A DNA stretch of 53,806 nucleotides from Chara braunii (GCA_003427395.1 BFEA01000710.1:271575-325380); one strand, 5' to 3'. Positions 29,170 through 40,912 are shown, counted from the stretch's first letter. Notes: generated by a model not told the origin, from the letters alone. Program-made: numbers and translations.

Positions 29170-30740
29170 TGTCGCGCGCGGCGGTCCCACACCCAGACCC
29201 AAAGTTATATTTTTGGTGTTGGACCTCACGGTCGTGTCACGCAGGAGTTTCTTTTTGTCACTTTACTCGATACCAACTCCGACCGTGCGCGCGTGCTATA
29301 CCTCTCGCGACTCCCTATGACAAGTTAGGGTCCCGCGAGGTACAACATACATACCTCCACCTGCGGGAGCTGTCACCATCCCTTATGTGGGCGTATCCCT
29401 GCTGAGCTACTGACCCACATACGAAGGCTTTTACNTGCAATCGCAGAGGTAGGCCAACCGAGGGCGTTTTCTCGATCGTCGTAGCATAGGCATACGCGCG
29501 GTAGAACGCCTTAAGACTGACCCGTATGTCGAGCCCCGAGGTGCTAACTCTCAAGACCGACTTTCTAATCAGGTCGACTTCTCGGACAGTCTTCCACGCT
29601 TAACTAACTATGACAATGACTCAACGTTTACTTTGCTCATCATGTGAGANTGTCAGGGTCGATCCCCTTTGTGGTCTCCTATTCTCAAACAGAAGCCTAA
29701 ACAAATAGCTTTCAGAACCCGACCAACTACGATCCTATTCATAACTATATGTATATATATAAATGTATGTATGTAAATCAGGGGAGCTGACTGAGCGGTG
29801 GACCTCACTTTTACGATTGTCGTGCCCCTTTGCCTAAATATCCAGAAGATCCCAAACGTAGGAGACAGTACAAATGTCCAACACCTGCGCAGACGCAGGA
29901 AAACACATACACACATACAAATGCAGACATAGAATGCGCTACAAGCGTCAACCTTTAACCCACTTACAGCATGCCACTCACACCCCAAACCCTTGAAAAC
30001 AACATTCATTTCTAACCCCGACTCCATTTTACCCCAGCCCCACACATTTTGAAGACTCCTGAGTGTGATTTGGACAATTTAGGCATAGATACAGGGGGGA
30101 GATTTATCTGTTCCCTTCTTAGGTCTTATCTTAGGTGTGGGTGTCAAGCCATGGGTGGAAGTTGAGTCAGAATTCTACCGACCTGTTATCCAGAGATAAC
30201 AGAATTGCTGCTCTTACAGATTTCCCCGTAAGTTCTCCGAAGTGTCGAAACCTGTAGACACAACACAGTCCAAGAGAAGCTTAACATCCCTCTTCCCTAC
30301 TGAGATCTAGAAAGTTCCTTCTAGACTCTATATCCTTTGTCTGACTTTTATCCTTAACTAAATGTTTGGGCTGTTGCCCTTTCGCTTCAGGTTGTGAATA
30401 ACAATTCACTTCCCTTTTACCGTCACGACAATTCTCCATACTCCTTTTCACTATCTCATTCTTATCCCTTTTGGGATTATCCTATCTGAGGTCCCTTTCC
30501 TTCTCCCAACACACATGATCACCTCATTTATCCAACTTATGGAAATAATCTCATGGAAAGGAATCAGATGAATGAATAGTCTTTCTCTGAGGCATGGTCT
30601 CACTTATCCCCTCTCAGTAGAATCAGAGATAGTTAGTTAGGACTGAACAATGGAGATTGTGGAGAAAGTTAGCGGCGGTACGGCAGACCATTCAAGACAT
30701 CTTCATCTTTTATTGGAGCTTTGTTTGACAAAGACAACTC
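29170..30740. other. Left part of the insertion, no gene recognised
   Basis: Contains a hairpin at 29310-29341 (CTCGCGACTCCCTA against TAGGGTCCCGCGAG, imperfect) and TATGTGGG/CCCACATA pairing at 29379-29418. The enclosed minus strand reads TAGCTCAGCAGGG, like a tRNA A box. A GAGCGGTGG-type tRNA-like bit is at about 29790. ORFs are short and unremarkable. Confidence 0.4.
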
Positions 30741-30800
30741 AGTAGGCCTTGGCCCCTGTGTGCCTAAGCACATTTAGCTGTAGGCTTATCCTATGGCTAG

Positions 30801-31660
30801 TCATTGATAAGGCAGGTGTTCTTGAAACCTCACTACTTCTTATATTAGATTAGTCACTGATAAGACAGGATTCCCCTGCTACTCTTATCACTGACTAACC
30901 CTCAATAAGGCAGGTGACCAAGGATCTTTACTACTCTTATCACTGATTAAGCCCTAGGATGTTTATTGATAAGGCAGGTGTCCTTGAAACCTCACAATTC
31001 TTATATCGGACTAGTCATTGATAAGACAGGATTCCCCTACTACTCTTATCACTGGCTAGCCCTCAATAAGGCAGGTGTCCAAGGGTCCTTGCTTACTCTT
31101 ACCACTGAAAAGAATGTTAGGTTTAATCAGTGATAAGGCAGGTGTCCTTGAANNNNNNNNNNNNNNNNNNNNNNNNNNNNNNNNNNNNNNNNNNNNNNNN
31201 NNNNNNNNNNNNNNNNNNNNNNNNNNNNNNNNNNNNNNNNNNNNNNNNNNNNNNNNNNNNNNNNNNNNNNNNNNNNNNNNNNNNNNNNNNNNNNNNNNNN
31301 NNNNNNNNNNNNNNNNNNNNNNNNNNNNNNNNNNNNNNNNNNNNNNNNNNNNNNNNNNNNNNNNNNNNNNNNNNNNNNNNNNNNNNNNNNNNNNNNNNNN
31401 NNNNNNNNNNNNNNNNNNNNNNNNNNNNNNNNNNNNNNNNNNNNNNNNNNNNNNNNNNNNNNNNNNNNNNNNNNNNNNNNNNNNNNNNNNNNNNNNNNNN
31501 NNTGAAAAGAATGCTAAGTTAGTTAATGATAATGCAGGTGTCCTTGAAACCTCACAACTCTTATATCAGACTAGTCACTGATAAGACAGGATTCCCCTGT
31601 TACTCTTATCACTGGCTAGCCCTTAATAAGGCAGGTGTCCAAGGGTCCTTGCACTTACCA
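30801..31660. repeat. ~163-bp satellite with three internal sub-units
   Basis: GGCAGGTGT landmarks at 30811, 30973 and 31137 give periods of 162-164 bp. Inside each unit three related segments begin GATAAGGCAGGTG, GATAAGACAGGATTCCCCT and CAATAAGGCAGGTG. It contains an N gap at 31153-31502 whose length is not a multiple of the period. Confidence 0.85.
31153..31502. other. Assembly gap (350 N) inside the satellite
   Basis: Both edges are satellite sequence, so the missing DNA is almost certainly more units; true copy number is unknown. Confidence 0.95.
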
Positions 31661-32026
31661 CTGACCAAGCGTAAGGCTCATTTGGAGTTAAGGCAGACTT
31701 TCCCTGCTATTCTTACCTCCACACAAGTCTTACCTATGGCTCAAGTCACCGCTTTTGATGGCATTCGAGCCCTGAATCATTGTTAGTTTGAGAACTTATG
31801 TTGGATCAGATGTATGACAAGAAATAATTGACATGGATCATCATCGTTGCATTCAATCACAACAGGCTGAACCAAATAAAACCTATTATCATTTGGCGGC
31901 GTATAGAGAGAATGATATGAGTAATCGTTCCCCTTTGCATCCACATTCTCAAAGAACGCCCACATAGCAAGATCGTTGTACCCTCGTTACTAACATTGTC
32001 ATAGGTAGCAGCCTAAAGGTTACAGA

Positions 32027-32051
32027 TTTAGGGTTTAGGGTTTAGGGTTTA
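32027..32051 (+). repeat. Interstitial telomere-type repeat (TTTAGGG)3
   Basis: Three perfect TTTAGGG units plus a partial TTTA. This is the plant-type telomere sequence. Too short to be a telomere; likely an insertion or repair scar. Confidence 0.85.
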
Positions 32052-32376
32052 TGTTAAAGTACACATACCTCACTGTTCCCTGCCTCCAGAGTTCCGCCTG
32101 AACTCCGGCAGAGCTCCCGCAATCGCCCTGTCATTGGTCATGTACAACTCATGCAATCGATTGCTGGGCTCTTAGGGTTAGCTGAGGTAAGGGTTAACTC
32201 AGCGGGGATCAAGCCCTAATCAATAAGTCGAGGGGCATGTATCTGAAATGTACGCACAGAGACAAGTATGGAGGAGGTGGGCGTCATGATAGTGTCCCCG
32301 TCCTCTCCAATGCCCCATACTCCCCTTTTCTGGCCCTGTATGATGCCTAATGATAACAATCAGAATAATGACACAA

Positions 32377-32377
<1 letters not shown>

Positions 32378-32449
<72 letters not shown>
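32378..32449. repeat. (AAT)n microsatellite
   Basis: About 72 bp of near-pure AAT/ATA units. The stretch between the telomere-type repeat and this run (32052-32377) has no recognisable gene. Confidence 0.95.
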
Positions 32450-32459
32450 TACTCAGGGT

Positions 32460-32860
32460 CGACAGTGGGTGGTGACCAAGTAAGCTCTCTCCCTCTCTCG
32501 GCGTGTGTCTCCCTGTGTTTCACTTTGTGTCCGTGTCCTTAGGATATATGTGCCTCTCGTGTCAACATGTATGTGACCCTGTGTATTTGTGTGACACGGC
32601 GCACGTTGCATATCATAAGGGTGCAGACCAGAGCAAGAACTGACCTCTCTCTCTCATAGTACAGGACAACACAGTGGGAGGCAAATATACCAGCGATCAG
32701 ACCAATCAATGTCGAAATGCAGACCAAGCATCCATCGCCATTATCGCGGTTGTGAAGGGCCTCGGTGCTTATACAAGAGGAATGCGCCAGTCCCAAACAT
32801 ACACAGACGAGGACGAGGGCGATCAGCCGAAGAAGGTGCAACAGCCTCACTATGTCTGTG
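32460..32860. repeat. Diverged repeat unit related to 36240-36450
   Basis: GTGCAG(A/G)(C/T)CAGA...CCAGAACCAACCTCTC-type sequence, CAATCAA(T/A)...GCAATGCAG, CATC...TCGCCATT or TCGTCATT, GCGCCAGTCCC and ACACAGA occur in the same order at both places. Clearly related but well diverged; function unknown. Confidence 0.55.
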
Positions 32861-32864
32861 TATG

Positions 32865-33700
32865 TCCTACCGCGTGTGCGTGTCATACTGCACTGCGAGT
32901 CTCCGTGTATGTCACGGAGGCCGTGTGCCTGTATGCCGAATCTGCCTTCTCTATGTATGTTACTGTGTATGTTACAGTCTGTATCTCACTGTGTATTCCA
33001 CGGTTCGTGTCACACTGGGTGCGTTACAGTCCGTATCTTGGTGTGTATGCTACAGCCTTTGTCATACTGTGTATATCACAACCTGTATCTTACTGTGCAT
33101 GCCACAGTTCGTGTCACACTGCGTATGTCGCAGCCCGTGTCTCATAGTGCATGCCACAGTCTGTGTCACACTGTGTATGTCACAGCCTGTGTCACCTCGT
33201 ATGCTCCCCTGTGTCTACGTGCATCACTGTGCATTCTGTAGGACATGACGCAACCATGTGTGTCACAATGTGCATCACTGTGTCATAGTGTATGTGCGTA
33301 TCACTGTACACCGTATGTCTCTCTTGTGCATGCGTTACCGTTGTCTGTGTGTCACGGTGCATGCGCATATGTGTCACAGTGTGTGTCTGTCCCACTGTGA
33401 CTGCATCTGTCTCACTGTGCTTGCATGTGTCAGAGTGTTTGTGTGTTTATCACAACGTGTGTGTGTTTGTTCACAGCGTGTATCTGAGCCTGTGTGACTG
33501 TGTGACCGTGTATGCACGTCACAGCGCACGTCACAGCGCCTGTGTGACCGTGCACCCGTGTATGCACAACCGCGTCACTTTGTGCGTGTGTGACAGAACG
33601 TGCGTGCGACTGCAGTATTAAGAATGATTGTGTGGGACCATGTACTTGTGTCGCTTTGTGTCTGCATCACCGTGTCGGCATGTATATGTCCCTGCGTATC
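32865..33700. repeat. 26-bp degenerate minisatellite (TGTGTATGTCACAG...)
   Basis: Units such as TGTGTATGTCACAGCCTGTG, each followed by TCACAC-type ends, run in series. Spacing is close to 26 bp through at least 32960-33200 and looser afterwards. 26 is not a multiple of three, so the Cys/Val/Ser ORFs across it are artefacts. Confidence 0.8.
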
Positions 33701-34023
33701 TGTGTAATGCCCGAAAGTTGAACCCGCGAGCTATGTATTTAGCAACAGTTGGTAGGTTGTCGTAGGGTCCGTAGGCCTTCGGGGTTCGACCCGTAGATCT
33801 GTCCAGTAGGAGTCCAGCCAGGTCTAAGTCATAGCTGGTCCAGTCCTAAAGGGTCAAAGTCGTAACTACGACTGGACAAAAAGGCCAGGTCCCCGTCCTT
33901 CTAGAAGGTCCTAGCAGAGTCAGCAGTCCCAGTCCAATCAGTCCGGTCCAGACCAGCAAGTACCGCCTGGGACTGTGTGCACCGTGGGCCAAGGGAAAGA
34001 GGCACACCAACGAGCTTCAACAG

Positions 34024-34030
34024 TATAAAT
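34024..34030 (+). promoter_or_regulatory. TATA box in the probable solo LTR
   Basis: TATAAAT followed by a purine-rich stretch, about 320 bp into the LTR. Confidence 0.45.
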
Positions 34031-34342
34031 AAAGAGGCAGCGCGCAGTCAGTCATTCATTCCCTCTTGCGTGAGCCATGCAGAAGCGCTGCTACAGCGAC
34101 TTGTGCAACGGTAATCTGCAGATGACCGGAGAGTGCAGATTGTACAAGCATCCAGGGTGATCCTATGTATGCAAACAACGAGTTATTGGGGCGCTGCGTT
34201 GCCATAACCAATGGAGCGAGCTTGTTTCTGAACTGTGTTTCCAGGTACCATACCTCTGAGAACTGAGTAGGTGCTTGTTGCTATTCTGCTGCGCATCTGT
34301 TTTGCATGCCTGAGAAGCGTGAATGAAAAGCGAGTTTGATTT

Positions 34343-34346
<4 letters not shown>

Positions 34347-34374
<28 letters not shown>

Positions 34375-34375
34375 A
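34347..34375. repeat. (ACT)n microsatellite
   Basis: About 29 bp of CTA/ACT repeats near the 3' end of the probable LTR. Confidence 0.95.
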
Positions 34376-34426
34376 TAAGGTGAGACACAAGCCCTTAAGT
34401 GGCCTTATCAGACATCACACTGTTCT

Positions 34427-34552
34427 GTACTAAGGCTCCAACGAGCCCAGTGCCCGCCCTAAGTGAAGGCGGCCTTAGTACGCTCAATATCCGTTCTAAG
34501 TGAAGGTGGGCCTGAATATTCGTCAAAGGCCAAATGTGGGTATTCAGGCTCT
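34427..34552. repeat. Paired hairpin-forming inverted repeats
   Basis: GTACTAAGGC (34427) against GCCTTAGTAC (34472), and GCCTGAATA (34511) against TATTCAGGC (34543). CTAAGTGAAGG occurs in both halves, so the segment is also a rough direct repeat. Confidence 0.65.
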
Positions 34553-34828
34553 CGCAGCATGCCAATTGGTTGAGAAGACGCGTGAGCCTCACATTGCTGC
34601 GTCATACAGTTGGCCCAGGTATTGACAGTTACGCCCGGACACACATACACAAGCAGGGCCAATACATTGGGATGCAGGCCTTCGGCTTTGGCAAGCAGTA
34701 GTGCACACGCACCTGCCTGGGAACTCTGCACACATGCAGCAAACCGCCCAAGTCCTGAGACTCAGGCCGTGCCTAGCTGCACAAGGGCCCAGGCCCCTAA
34801 CCGTAGTCTCGGGTCTGTGACCCAACCG

Positions 34829-34846
34829 GAAGCTTCTGGAAGCTTC
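34829..34846. promoter_or_regulatory. Heat-shock-element-like palindrome
   Basis: GAAGCTTCTGGAAGCTTC gives four alternating GAA/TTC units in perfect nGAAnnTTCn phase. No TATA box or recognised gene lies close by, so function is unproven. Confidence 0.35.
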
Positions 34847-35850
34847 CAGCCAGGCCATACTCAGCATTCAACAGGCTGTCATTTCCACAAAAGAAGAAGG
34901 GCAGCCCAGGCCAGGCATTCTGGCCAGTGCTGGCATTGGGGAAGCGCTGCTGCACTATTTGCTCGATGCTGCACTGCTGCCAAGGGCGCTGACGGAGCGC
35001 CAGAGGTGGGGTGGTGTGCTGTAGGGCAGCGGGGCGCAGGCGGCTATAGCCGGGCTGCTGGGCGCCAGGGGTACAGTGGGTGGTCGGGCGGTCTTTAGGG
35101 AGTGAGGCGCTGTGTGGGGTAATTAAGGCCTGACTGAGGGTGACGAGATACGCTCCTGGTACATGATGAGAGGTTGGCGATGGTGTTGACAGTCATGTAC
35201 ATTGGTCTTCGTGAGCTGAAGTGATCATGTTGCGTGAACCAGCTGTAGTGTAGGATAGCATGGTAGAGTAGGCTGTTGTTCGTTGTCTGTCGTAAGTCTG
35301 TGTCGTTGTCTGACTGTTGGTATGCAGGCACCCAGACTGTGTCAGAACCAGGTGGAAGTCTGCAACTGTACACAGTCTATGCCCCCTTGCTGTGAGTCAA
35401 TCTGCATGACGGTGGGTAGGGGACCCGAGACCAGTCTCACTATTCTATCTTGTCGCCGTCTTGATGCTGGCTGTGTGCTGGTACTGTGGACTATGTGGTA
35501 CTATGGCAGCACGCTGCCGCTGTCTCTACCGAGCGCCACCCTCTGATGACGTGGCGCATGCCACCATGTCTGTGTTTGTTGATGTGGCGTAGACTATTCA
35601 TCTCTACTGCTGTGGCACTTGCTGCCTGTCTATTGCAGATGTTGCATTGGCCACATTTTTTTCTCCTCCTCCACTCTCTCCGTCTACAGGTAATGAGACG
35701 TTGTATCAAACATCACTTTCAAGATTACCGAAGATACTGTGCAGATCCAATTCTACTTGTACTACGTCTGACGAGTATCTTCCAGTCTGAATTCATTACA
35801 AAAACAATAATACAAATAATAATAAAATGATAAAATAATAATAATAATAA
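34847..35850. other. Unassigned sequence in the insertion
   Basis: GC-richer DNA with short ORFs of no recognisable family. No repeats of note until the AAT-type run at about 35810. Confidence 0.4.
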
Positions 35851-36470
35851 CTATAACAATGTAAGGAATATGAGTGTGAACGATATATAGAAACCCAAGC
35901 GGTGAAATCACACAGATGGCAGGTAGCCATTTACGAGCACAGAGCACCAATGTATCGAGAATCCATCCAAATTGAGCAATACAATGTCGTAATGAGCCAA
36001 TGTCCATGCCCGTAGGCTACACCAACGCAGTAACCATCGTCGCTCCTCTCTGACTGGTGTCTGCTGGCCAGTCTACTTCACCTGACTATCCCACCTAGCT
36101 GTGTTCATTCAACAGGCTCAGTTCGACTCTCGAAGACCAAAGCACAACACCATAGCCTGATCTCTCTTCATGTACCAGGTACGCCTTTAGTCTCCCTTTT
36201 CTCTCTATCGCACACATACGCACCCCCCACTACATACTGTAAGGTGCAGGTCAGAACCAGAACCAACCTCTCATATGGAGTACAAGATAGCCCAGCGGAG
36301 ACTTAGATTCCAATGATCTGAACAATCAAATTGCAATGCAGCCTCAACACACATCATCGTCATTTCCACGGAGTGAGGGCCCCGACGCTATACGCAAGAA
36401 GGTGGCGCCAGTCCCCACATTACACAGATACCACATGGTTCCACCCTCGCAAATAATAATTAATAATAAA

Positions 36471-36504
<34 letters not shown>

Positions 36505-36912
36505 GGAAAATGCAAACCTGAATGTGGACAAAACACAGAAATTTTATTTGCAAAAATCACACTGAAGTCCGAGTAGTCAAGGCAAGAGCAGATAGCACAA
36601 TGGAACCGAGTAACCATCCATTTGAGAATGATACAAAAGAATCGTGAGTCAATGTCCGAGCCCAACAGGGCAACACCAACAGCATAACCCAATGTAACTC
36701 TCTTTCTGAATGGCGCCAGGCGCCCTATCTTCTCTACAGCCTATCACTACAACTACAGTATGACAGCAACCAGACAACTTGAGTACCCGCAAGTGATGAT
36801 GTCAACACCAATGCCGACCTCCTCTCCACCAGGTACGGTTCCTCTCCTCATTTCACAACCTCTTCCCCGACTCACAGATGCCATATGCACCCAAGAGCCA
36901 CTATGCACCTAA

Positions 36913-36959
<47 letters not shown>

Positions 36960-37100
36960 ATGTAAGAAAGAAAATGAGGGACGATGATCCTCAGAGATCG
37001 AACAGCATCATACATGCATGACCTGATAGTAGTGACATCGAATCAAAACAGAATCGCCCCGCCAGTCTCACCAAATAACAACAATAGTTCATAAGTGACA
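35850..37100. repeat. Diverged tandem units each led by an AAT run
   Basis: Units start with AAT runs near 35815-35860, 36466-36503 and 36917-36953. They then share, in order, a CACAGA segment, GAGTCAATGTCC or GAGCCAATGTCC, GCCC...ACACCAACGCAG or ACACCAACAGCAT, and CCAGGTACG followed by CT-rich sequence. Identity is low to moderate. Related sequence occurs at 32460-32860. Confidence 0.55.
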
Positions 37101-37339
37101 ATACTGGCCAATCTCGTCATCATCAACACAGAACCGACGTCTATATCCTATCTGGTGCTTGACGCCCAGACTACACGTGGCAGATCTTATCTAGCCTACA
37201 CTACGAAGCAGAAAGATGACCTCAACAACATTCCTGAAGTACGGGCATATGGCGACCACTGTCGCACGCTTCCAGCACCAGGTAAGTATCCCGTATCACT
37301 CACCACCTCGATCCCCACATACAGATACCACGTGTCCCG

Positions 37340-37470
37340 AAGGCTATGCACTCTCCTTCTCTCTCTCCTTCCCCCTTTCTCTCTCTTCTCCTTCCCCTCC
37401 TTTCTTCTTCTTCCCTGCGCACTTTTCCTTCTTCTACTCGGCCGTTTCTCTTCTACTCCTCGCGCGGTTT
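37340..37470. repeat. CT/TC-rich low-complexity tract
   Basis: Pyrimidine-rich sequence follows CCAGGTAAGTATCCC. Ser/Leu/Pro ORFs here are compositional and not convincing genes. Confidence 0.6.
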
Positions 37471-37680
37471 CCTTCCTCCTTCACTCACGCTTTCCTCCTT
37501 CAATCCCTCCACGCGTTTTGTTGTTGCCTTTGCTCTTTCGCCCGAGCCCGAGCTCGTCATCGATCGAGTATCTGTACGCGCCTTCCCTTCTCCTTGCTAT
37601 CTCGGTCGCCATCCCCTCTATTCTCATTTCCCCCCACTAACTTCACTTTCTGTACTTTGTAGCTAGAACCGCAGTCGATA

Positions 37681-37734
37681 TAATCACTATAATACTACTA
37701 CTATTATTACTTTTATTAATTAATAATAATTAGA

Positions 37735-37773
<39 letters not shown>
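37681..37773. repeat. (ACT)/(AAT)n microsatellite
   Basis: Imperfect then perfect AAT units. Confidence 0.9.
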
Positions 37774-37775
<2 letters not shown>

Positions 37776-37885
37776 ATGTATATCGGCTATCTTTCCGGCC
37801 TGATACATTCATAGTGAGGGTGCGTTTCATTGGGTCGACAGTCGGTCTCCTCCCTTCTATCGATGTGAATGTTCCCTCTCCTTCG

Positions 37886-37889
<4 letters not shown>

Positions 37890-37966
<77 letters not shown>

Positions 37967-38090
37967 TCATGCATGTTCGGGGTCGTTTTTCATGTGTCCA
38001 GAACGTGGCAACGGGGCCCGAAGCGCGAGAATATATACGCATCTCTCTCTCTCACGCACACACACCCACACACACACCCACACACACACT
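37890..38090. repeat. (CT)n and (CACAC)n microsatellites
   Basis: About 70 bp of CT repeats (37892-37961), a unique stretch, then CT and CA-rich repeats. At 38113-38137 GTGAATCTTCCGCTGAAACGTGGA is the reverse complement of the dispersed GCGGAAGATTC motif. Confidence 0.9.
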
Positions 38091-38139
38091 CCATTGATAG
38101 GATGAGCAAAAACGGAGTGAATCTTCCGCTGAAACGTGG

Positions 38140-38990
38140 AAATATACACTGTCACCTTTTGATTAGCTCGTCCTATCGATCCAAGTAGCGTGCGGCGAGC
38201 CGTGGGGTAGAGACTTAGTTGATGGCCCAGGTCTCTCTCTCGTAGTCTGTAGGTGTCAAGGTTAGGTAGTGAGAGGGTGAGGAAGAGATGGTGGACTTAG
38301 AGGAGGAAGGGGACGAACTCTCCCTCTCTCTCTCTCTCTCCCACGCACACACACACACACACTCTCATGCACATACACTCACTTACTAACGAACGTACAC
38401 ACGTACACCCTTCTAGTAGTGTATGGTTGCTCGTACTAGTGGTAGATTCACTCTATTTTCTTATCTTTTTGGTAGGAGTAGGGGAGATCAACCGGAAGAT
38501 TGGAGACTTACCTCTCATGTAGAACTAATGTCGTGTTGCCGTCGACGGACGCAGATGCATCACGCATCCCGTGAGTCTTCGACTTCGCAGTGGTAAGTAG
38601 CGGATGCAAGCTCGTGGTCATCTGAAAACGGCTCGCTCATCCGTCGCAACTGGAAACCACCTAGAGCGTGTGTAGAGAGTCCCTCGTATCTCAAGTAGGA
38701 GGTCCCGAATCCCATGTCTGGGGCGTCATCATCACCGACAACGTGTCAGGTGAGTGTTCACTCTTTCCTCTTCTTCCCCCCTCCTACTCCTTCTTCCTCC
38801 TTCCTTCTACTTCTTCTACTTCACTTTCTTCCTCGCTATTCACTCACTCCTCCGAGCGTGGTCGCTTCTGCCCGCGCTGCATCTTTCTCGCTACCTTGCC
38901 TGCCTCCGCTGTTGTCGCCAGAGTCGTCGTCGTCGGAGTCGTCGTCGCCGGGGCCGCCCGAATGCTCAGGTAGGCATTTCTCCTCTCCTC
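38140..38990. other. Unassigned sequence with minor microsatellites
   Basis: Short CT and CA runs at 38316-38365. Otherwise no gene is recognised; ORFs from 38668 onward are Ser/Arg-rich and derive from simple sequence. Confidence 0.4.
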
Positions 38991-38997
38991 CTCTTCT

Positions 38998-39047
38998 CTC
39001 CTTCTTCTCTTCCTTCTCCTATCCTCTTTCTTCTTCTTCTTCTTCTT

Positions 39048-39079
<32 letters not shown>

Positions 39080-39118
39080 TTTTTCTTCTTCTTCTTCTTC
39101 TTCTTCTTCTTCTTCTCT
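38998..39118. repeat. (TTC)n microsatellite
   Basis: About 120 bp of TTC/CTT units. Poly-Ser, poly-Phe or poly-Arg ORFs on either strand are artefacts. Confidence 0.95.
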
Positions 39119-39438
39119 CTCTTACTACCTTTTTCGCGCTTTCTTCTTTCCCATGCGCGGTCTTCCTCCTACCTCCGCGCTCTTCTTCTTCTTCTACCTG
39201 TGCGCTATCTTCCTCCCCCTTGTGCGCTATCTTCCTCGCGCGGTCTCTCCACCTCGGCTTCGTTCCGAGTTTTTCCCCGTCTAGAATCCGAGGTGGCGAG
39301 CTCCCCATCTCGCGATCCGCTCTGCGTTGTCCCTCTGCCTGAGCTGTAGGCCAGTATCGAGCGGCCCTCTCGACATCGAAGCCGAGACTCGTGGGGTATC
39401 GGGGTGCCTTTCGATGAATCCGTCACGAATCTCGCGTC

Positions 39439-39500
39439 AGATTCATCAAAACAGACAACCAGAAAGAGCTACGGATAAAAAAAGAAAAGCAGGGAATAAA

Positions 39501-39532
<32 letters not shown>

Positions 39533-39536
39533 TAAA

Positions 39537-39582
<46 letters not shown>

Positions 39583-40025
39583 GAAATCTAATATTTTAAA
39601 GATAATAAAGAAATAAAGAAAACAAAGAAATCTAACTGCTAACTACCCTAGGCTGCCAAGTGGCGGCCCCCGTTATGACAGAGGTTCACGTTCTAACTAA
39701 CCTACTAACAACAACTAACTCCTAATTCGAAGGTCGCGGGTTCGAGTCCGAATCTCGCTACAGATTCATCAAAACAGACAACCAGAAAGAGCTACGGATC
39801 AAAAGAAAAGCAGGGAATAAAATAATAATAAAAAAAAANAAAAAAAAAAAAAATCTAATATTGTAAAGATAATAAAGAAATAAAGAAAACAAAGAAATCT
39901 AACTGCTAACTACCCTAGGCTTCCAAGTGGCGACCCCCGTTATAACAGAGGTTCACGTTCCAACTAACCTACTAACAACAACTAACTCCTAATTCGAAGG
40001 TCGCGGGTTCGAGTCCCGGCCTACC
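39439..40025. repeat. Tandem duplication with tRNA-like B boxes
   Basis: Two copies (about 39439-39765 and 39763-40025) share GATTCATCAAAACAGACAAC, CAGAAAGAGCTACGGAT, an A/T microsatellite, AATCTAATATT, CTAACTACCCTAGGCT and CTAATTCGAAGGTCGCGGG with TTCGAGTCC. The last part resembles the anticodon-to-T arm of a tRNA, but I see no A box. The two copies differ mainly in AAT-run length. Confidence 0.75.
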
Positions 40026-40335
40026 GAACACGGATAAATAAAAGAGGAGCCTCTTTTCAAAAGGAAGCTAGCTCGAAAGGACAATAAGCCTCGATCCCTG
40101 TATCTCCCGTTTGTTAGTCTGCACCTAAATCTACCAAACAAGCTTCCACTTCAGGTAAAAGCGGGGCAGCTCGGATATAAGTAAGGTAGTAAGGCTCAGT
40201 CCGCCCAATGGCCCGAGCCTGTTTTTCGAGTCTGTGCGTAGGCACTTGTTGTTCGGCGTGCCTGTCTGAGTGTCTGTCGGCTTGAGTATGTGTGTGGCCC
40301 GCAAGGGCACTTGGTCTATTGAAAGGCCCGATGGG
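40026..40335. other. Unassigned sequence in the insertion
   Basis: No gene recognised; ORFs on the minus strand are short and of no known family. Confidence 0.4.
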
Positions 40336-40338
40336 ACG

Positions 40339-40515
40339 GTTCTCAGCCGTGGCCGCGACATTGAGGGTCGCGGCGGGGGAAACAATCAAGCGGCGGGTAG
40401 GCCTAGCCATGGCCGCGACATTCGAGGGTCGCGACGGGAAAACACTCAAGTGGCGGAAAAAGAGGTCCGCTATGCATTAAGAGCGACGGACAACACTCAA
40501 GTAGCAGGTAGGTCG
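40339..40515. repeat. ~60-bp tandem repeat, about three units
   Basis: GCC(G/A)TGGCCGCGACATT(C)GAGGGTCGCG, then AAACA(A/C)TCAAG(C/T)GGCGG, appears twice, with a third diverged unit ending CACTCAAGTAGCAGGTAGG. Confidence 0.7.
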
Positions 40516-40912
40516 CTACCACACCACATCGAGGTAGATGCGGCAGTTACTCAATTCGGAGGCCGAGTTGGGGAAGACAAAAGTCGAAATTTTTAGAATA
40601 CCTGGTACCGGAAGATAGACAGGCACTAGACCAAGTCTCAGTGTGTGTTGTAGATCTACCTGACATAACATTAACCCAACTGACCCTTCGACCTCTTCTG
40701 TCGAGGGGTATTACTACTCATCCTAACCATTACAGCGCGCGTCATGACAACGCGCGCAAACTCTTGAAATCTTCTCACCTATTTGCCCCCAACCTCAATG
40801 ACCGAGGAATTCTTTTCGAGTGTCACGCTCAAGCGTGCACACCCTTTCCGTTCCAGACTGGCTCCATCATGGCAGCCGGTGTCGTTACTGTGTCGAATGC
40901 AAAGGCATGGCG
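40516..40912. other. Right part of the insertion, no gene recognised
   Basis: No recognisable coding region. It ends with the palindrome listed next and the CGACA terminus. Confidence 0.4.

Larger units (their letters stand above)
33703..34419 (+). mobile_element. Probable solo LTR (717 bp)
   Basis: Begins TGTAATGCCCGAAAG and ends ACATCACA, so ends are TGTAATG/CATCACA (inverted, one mismatch). A TATAAATAAAGAGGCAGCGC promoter-like sequence lies at 34024, followed by CTCTTGCGTGAGCC. No internal region adjoins and I find no clear target duplication, so boundaries are tentative. Confidence 0.4.

Noticed and set aside
32674-33621. Overlapping Cys/Val/Ser-rich ORFs
   Set aside because: They are produced by the 26-bp minisatellite; the period is not a multiple of three and all three frames stay open.
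38714-39349. Long Ser/Phe-rich and Arg-rich ORFs on both strands
   Set aside because: They are translations of (TTC)n and CT-rich simple sequence, open in several frames at once.
39980-40015. Functional tRNA gene
   Set aside because: Only the T-arm half is recognisable; no A box or matching acceptor 5' strand.
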